A DNA stretch of 7,051 nt from Planctomycetota bacterium (GTDB lineage Bacteria > Planctomycetota > UBA1135 > UBA2386): the NCBI GenBank assembly GCA_016793305.1, contig JAEUHU010000282.1, positions 1 through 7,051 of the forward strand, given 5' to 3'. Numbering within the stretch: the first letter of the stretch is position 1; each line of letters begins with the position of its first letter. The position numbers and the translations under genes are program-made. Below, one piece after another: positions 6,580 through 7,051 of the stretch. Under the pieces are notes generated by a model. That model saw only the letters and a list, made by a program, of their open reading frames with translations. It was not told the origin of the DNA and did not search any database.

Positions 6580-7051
6580 TCAGATGCCGCGCAGCGAGAC
6601 CAGCGGATCGTGGCGAGCGGCGCGCCAGGCCGGCAGCAGCGACACGACGAAACCCGTCAGTAGCGCGATCGCCGAGACCAGCAGCAGCCACCATGGATCG
6701 ATCGAACTCGGCACCCGGTCGAGGTTGTAGACCTCGAGCGGGAACAGGTCGACGCCGGTCGACCAGCGCAGGAACTGCCGGATCTCCTCGAGGTAGATCG
6801 ACGTCAGGCAGCCGGTGACGAGGCCGAGCAGCACACCGACCGCGGTGATCACGAGGCCGCAGGCGAGGAACACCACCGAGACGCCCCACGGCGTGCCGCC
6901 CATCGCGGTGAGGATGCCGATGTCGGCGGTCTTCTCGGTGACCATCATCGACAGCGTCGCGAGCATCAGGAACGCCGCGACCACCATGATGACGATCAGC
7001 ACGATCTTCAGCAGCTGCCGTTGGTGTTCGACCGACGCCAGGAACTGGGCG
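6580..7051 (-). CDS. LolC/LolE/FtsX-like ABC transporter permease, C-terminal part (partial)
   Basis: The last 156 residues are visible; the gene continues past the right edge. Three transmembrane helices are clear, at visible residues about 14-37, 55-86 and 118-141, matching the three C-terminal helices of the FtsX/MacB/LolC-LolE permease fold. EKTADIGILTAMGGTPWGV (39-57) is the conserved coupling stretch between the first two, contacting the ATPase partner. The C-terminus PAWRAARHDPLVSLRGI is the family's usual ending. This arrangement resembles LolC/LolE, which release lipoproteins from the inner membrane in Gram-negative bacteria, more than cell-division FtsX. MacB-type exporters cannot be excluded without the N-terminal half. 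The family normally works with a LolD-type ATPase, whose gene is not in the window. The chemoreceptor gene converges on it, so they are not in one operon. Confidence 0.88.
   Translation of the reverse strand, partial: AQFLASVEHQRQLLKIVLIVIMVVAAFLMLATLSMMVTEKTADIGILTAMGGTPWGVSVVFLACGLVITAVGVLLGLVTGCLTSIYLEEIRQFLRWSTGVDLFPLEVYNLDRVPSSIDPWWLLLVSAIALLTGFVVSLLPAWRAARHDPLVSLRGI

Noticed and set aside
4472..6889. An 805-codon open frame on the - strand antisense to the chemoreceptor
   Set aside because: It crosses three genes, has no recognisable domain and a shadow-like Arg-rich composition; the chemoreceptor on the other strand is unambiguous.

Overview
This is a GC-rich (roughly two thirds G+C by eye) bacterial chromosomal window with strong G/C bias at third codon positions. 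That bias leaves long open frames on the wrong strand, which I have treated as shadows. The genes fit a Gram-negative-type (diderm), motile bacterium: an exported zinc peptidase, a predicted lipoprotein, a periplasmic binding protein, a two-TM chemoreceptor and a LolC/LolE/FtsX-type permease. The FloA-type flotillin followed by a small membrane protein ending in a SEILGPP-like motif reminds me of Planctomycetota. That assignment is only an inference from memory.

Layout, left to right. (1) + strand, 2-784: the 3' end of a floA-like flotillin gene, then after only 3 bases a GTG-started small single-TM protein of unknown function. (2) 785-840: a short convergent gap holding a long imperfect hairpin, probably a bidirectional terminator. 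(3) - strand, 3151 down to 841: a small predicted lipoprotein of unknown function, followed 97 bases downstream by a complete, signal-peptide-bearing M28 zinc peptidase. (4) 3152-3335: a divergent regulatory gap with a dense cluster of short palindromes. (5) + strand, 3336-6496: a periplasmic substrate-binding protein of the branched-chain amino acid/amide/urea (Peripla_BP_6) class, then after 14 bases a methyl-accepting chemotaxis protein (Cache-like sensor, HAMP, signalling hairpin). (6) 6497-6579: a convergent gap with two hairpins. (7) - strand, 7051 down to 6580: the C-terminal part of a LolC/LolE-like ABC permease that runs off the window.

The most interesting unit is the binding protein-chemoreceptor pair. 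The binding protein gene has no transporter permease or ATPase beside it in this window. It shares a transcription direction and an almost identical translation-initiation context with the chemoreceptor gene. The simplest inference is a dedicated ligand-capture protein that reports to the chemoreceptor, rather than a transporter subunit. The chemoreceptor also lacks the Tsr-type methylation residues on its N-terminal arm. The M28 peptidase could supply amino acids or peptides from outside the cytoplasm, but any link to the chemotaxis pair is speculation. I saw no rRNA, tRNA, CRISPR array, insertion sequence or phage gene.
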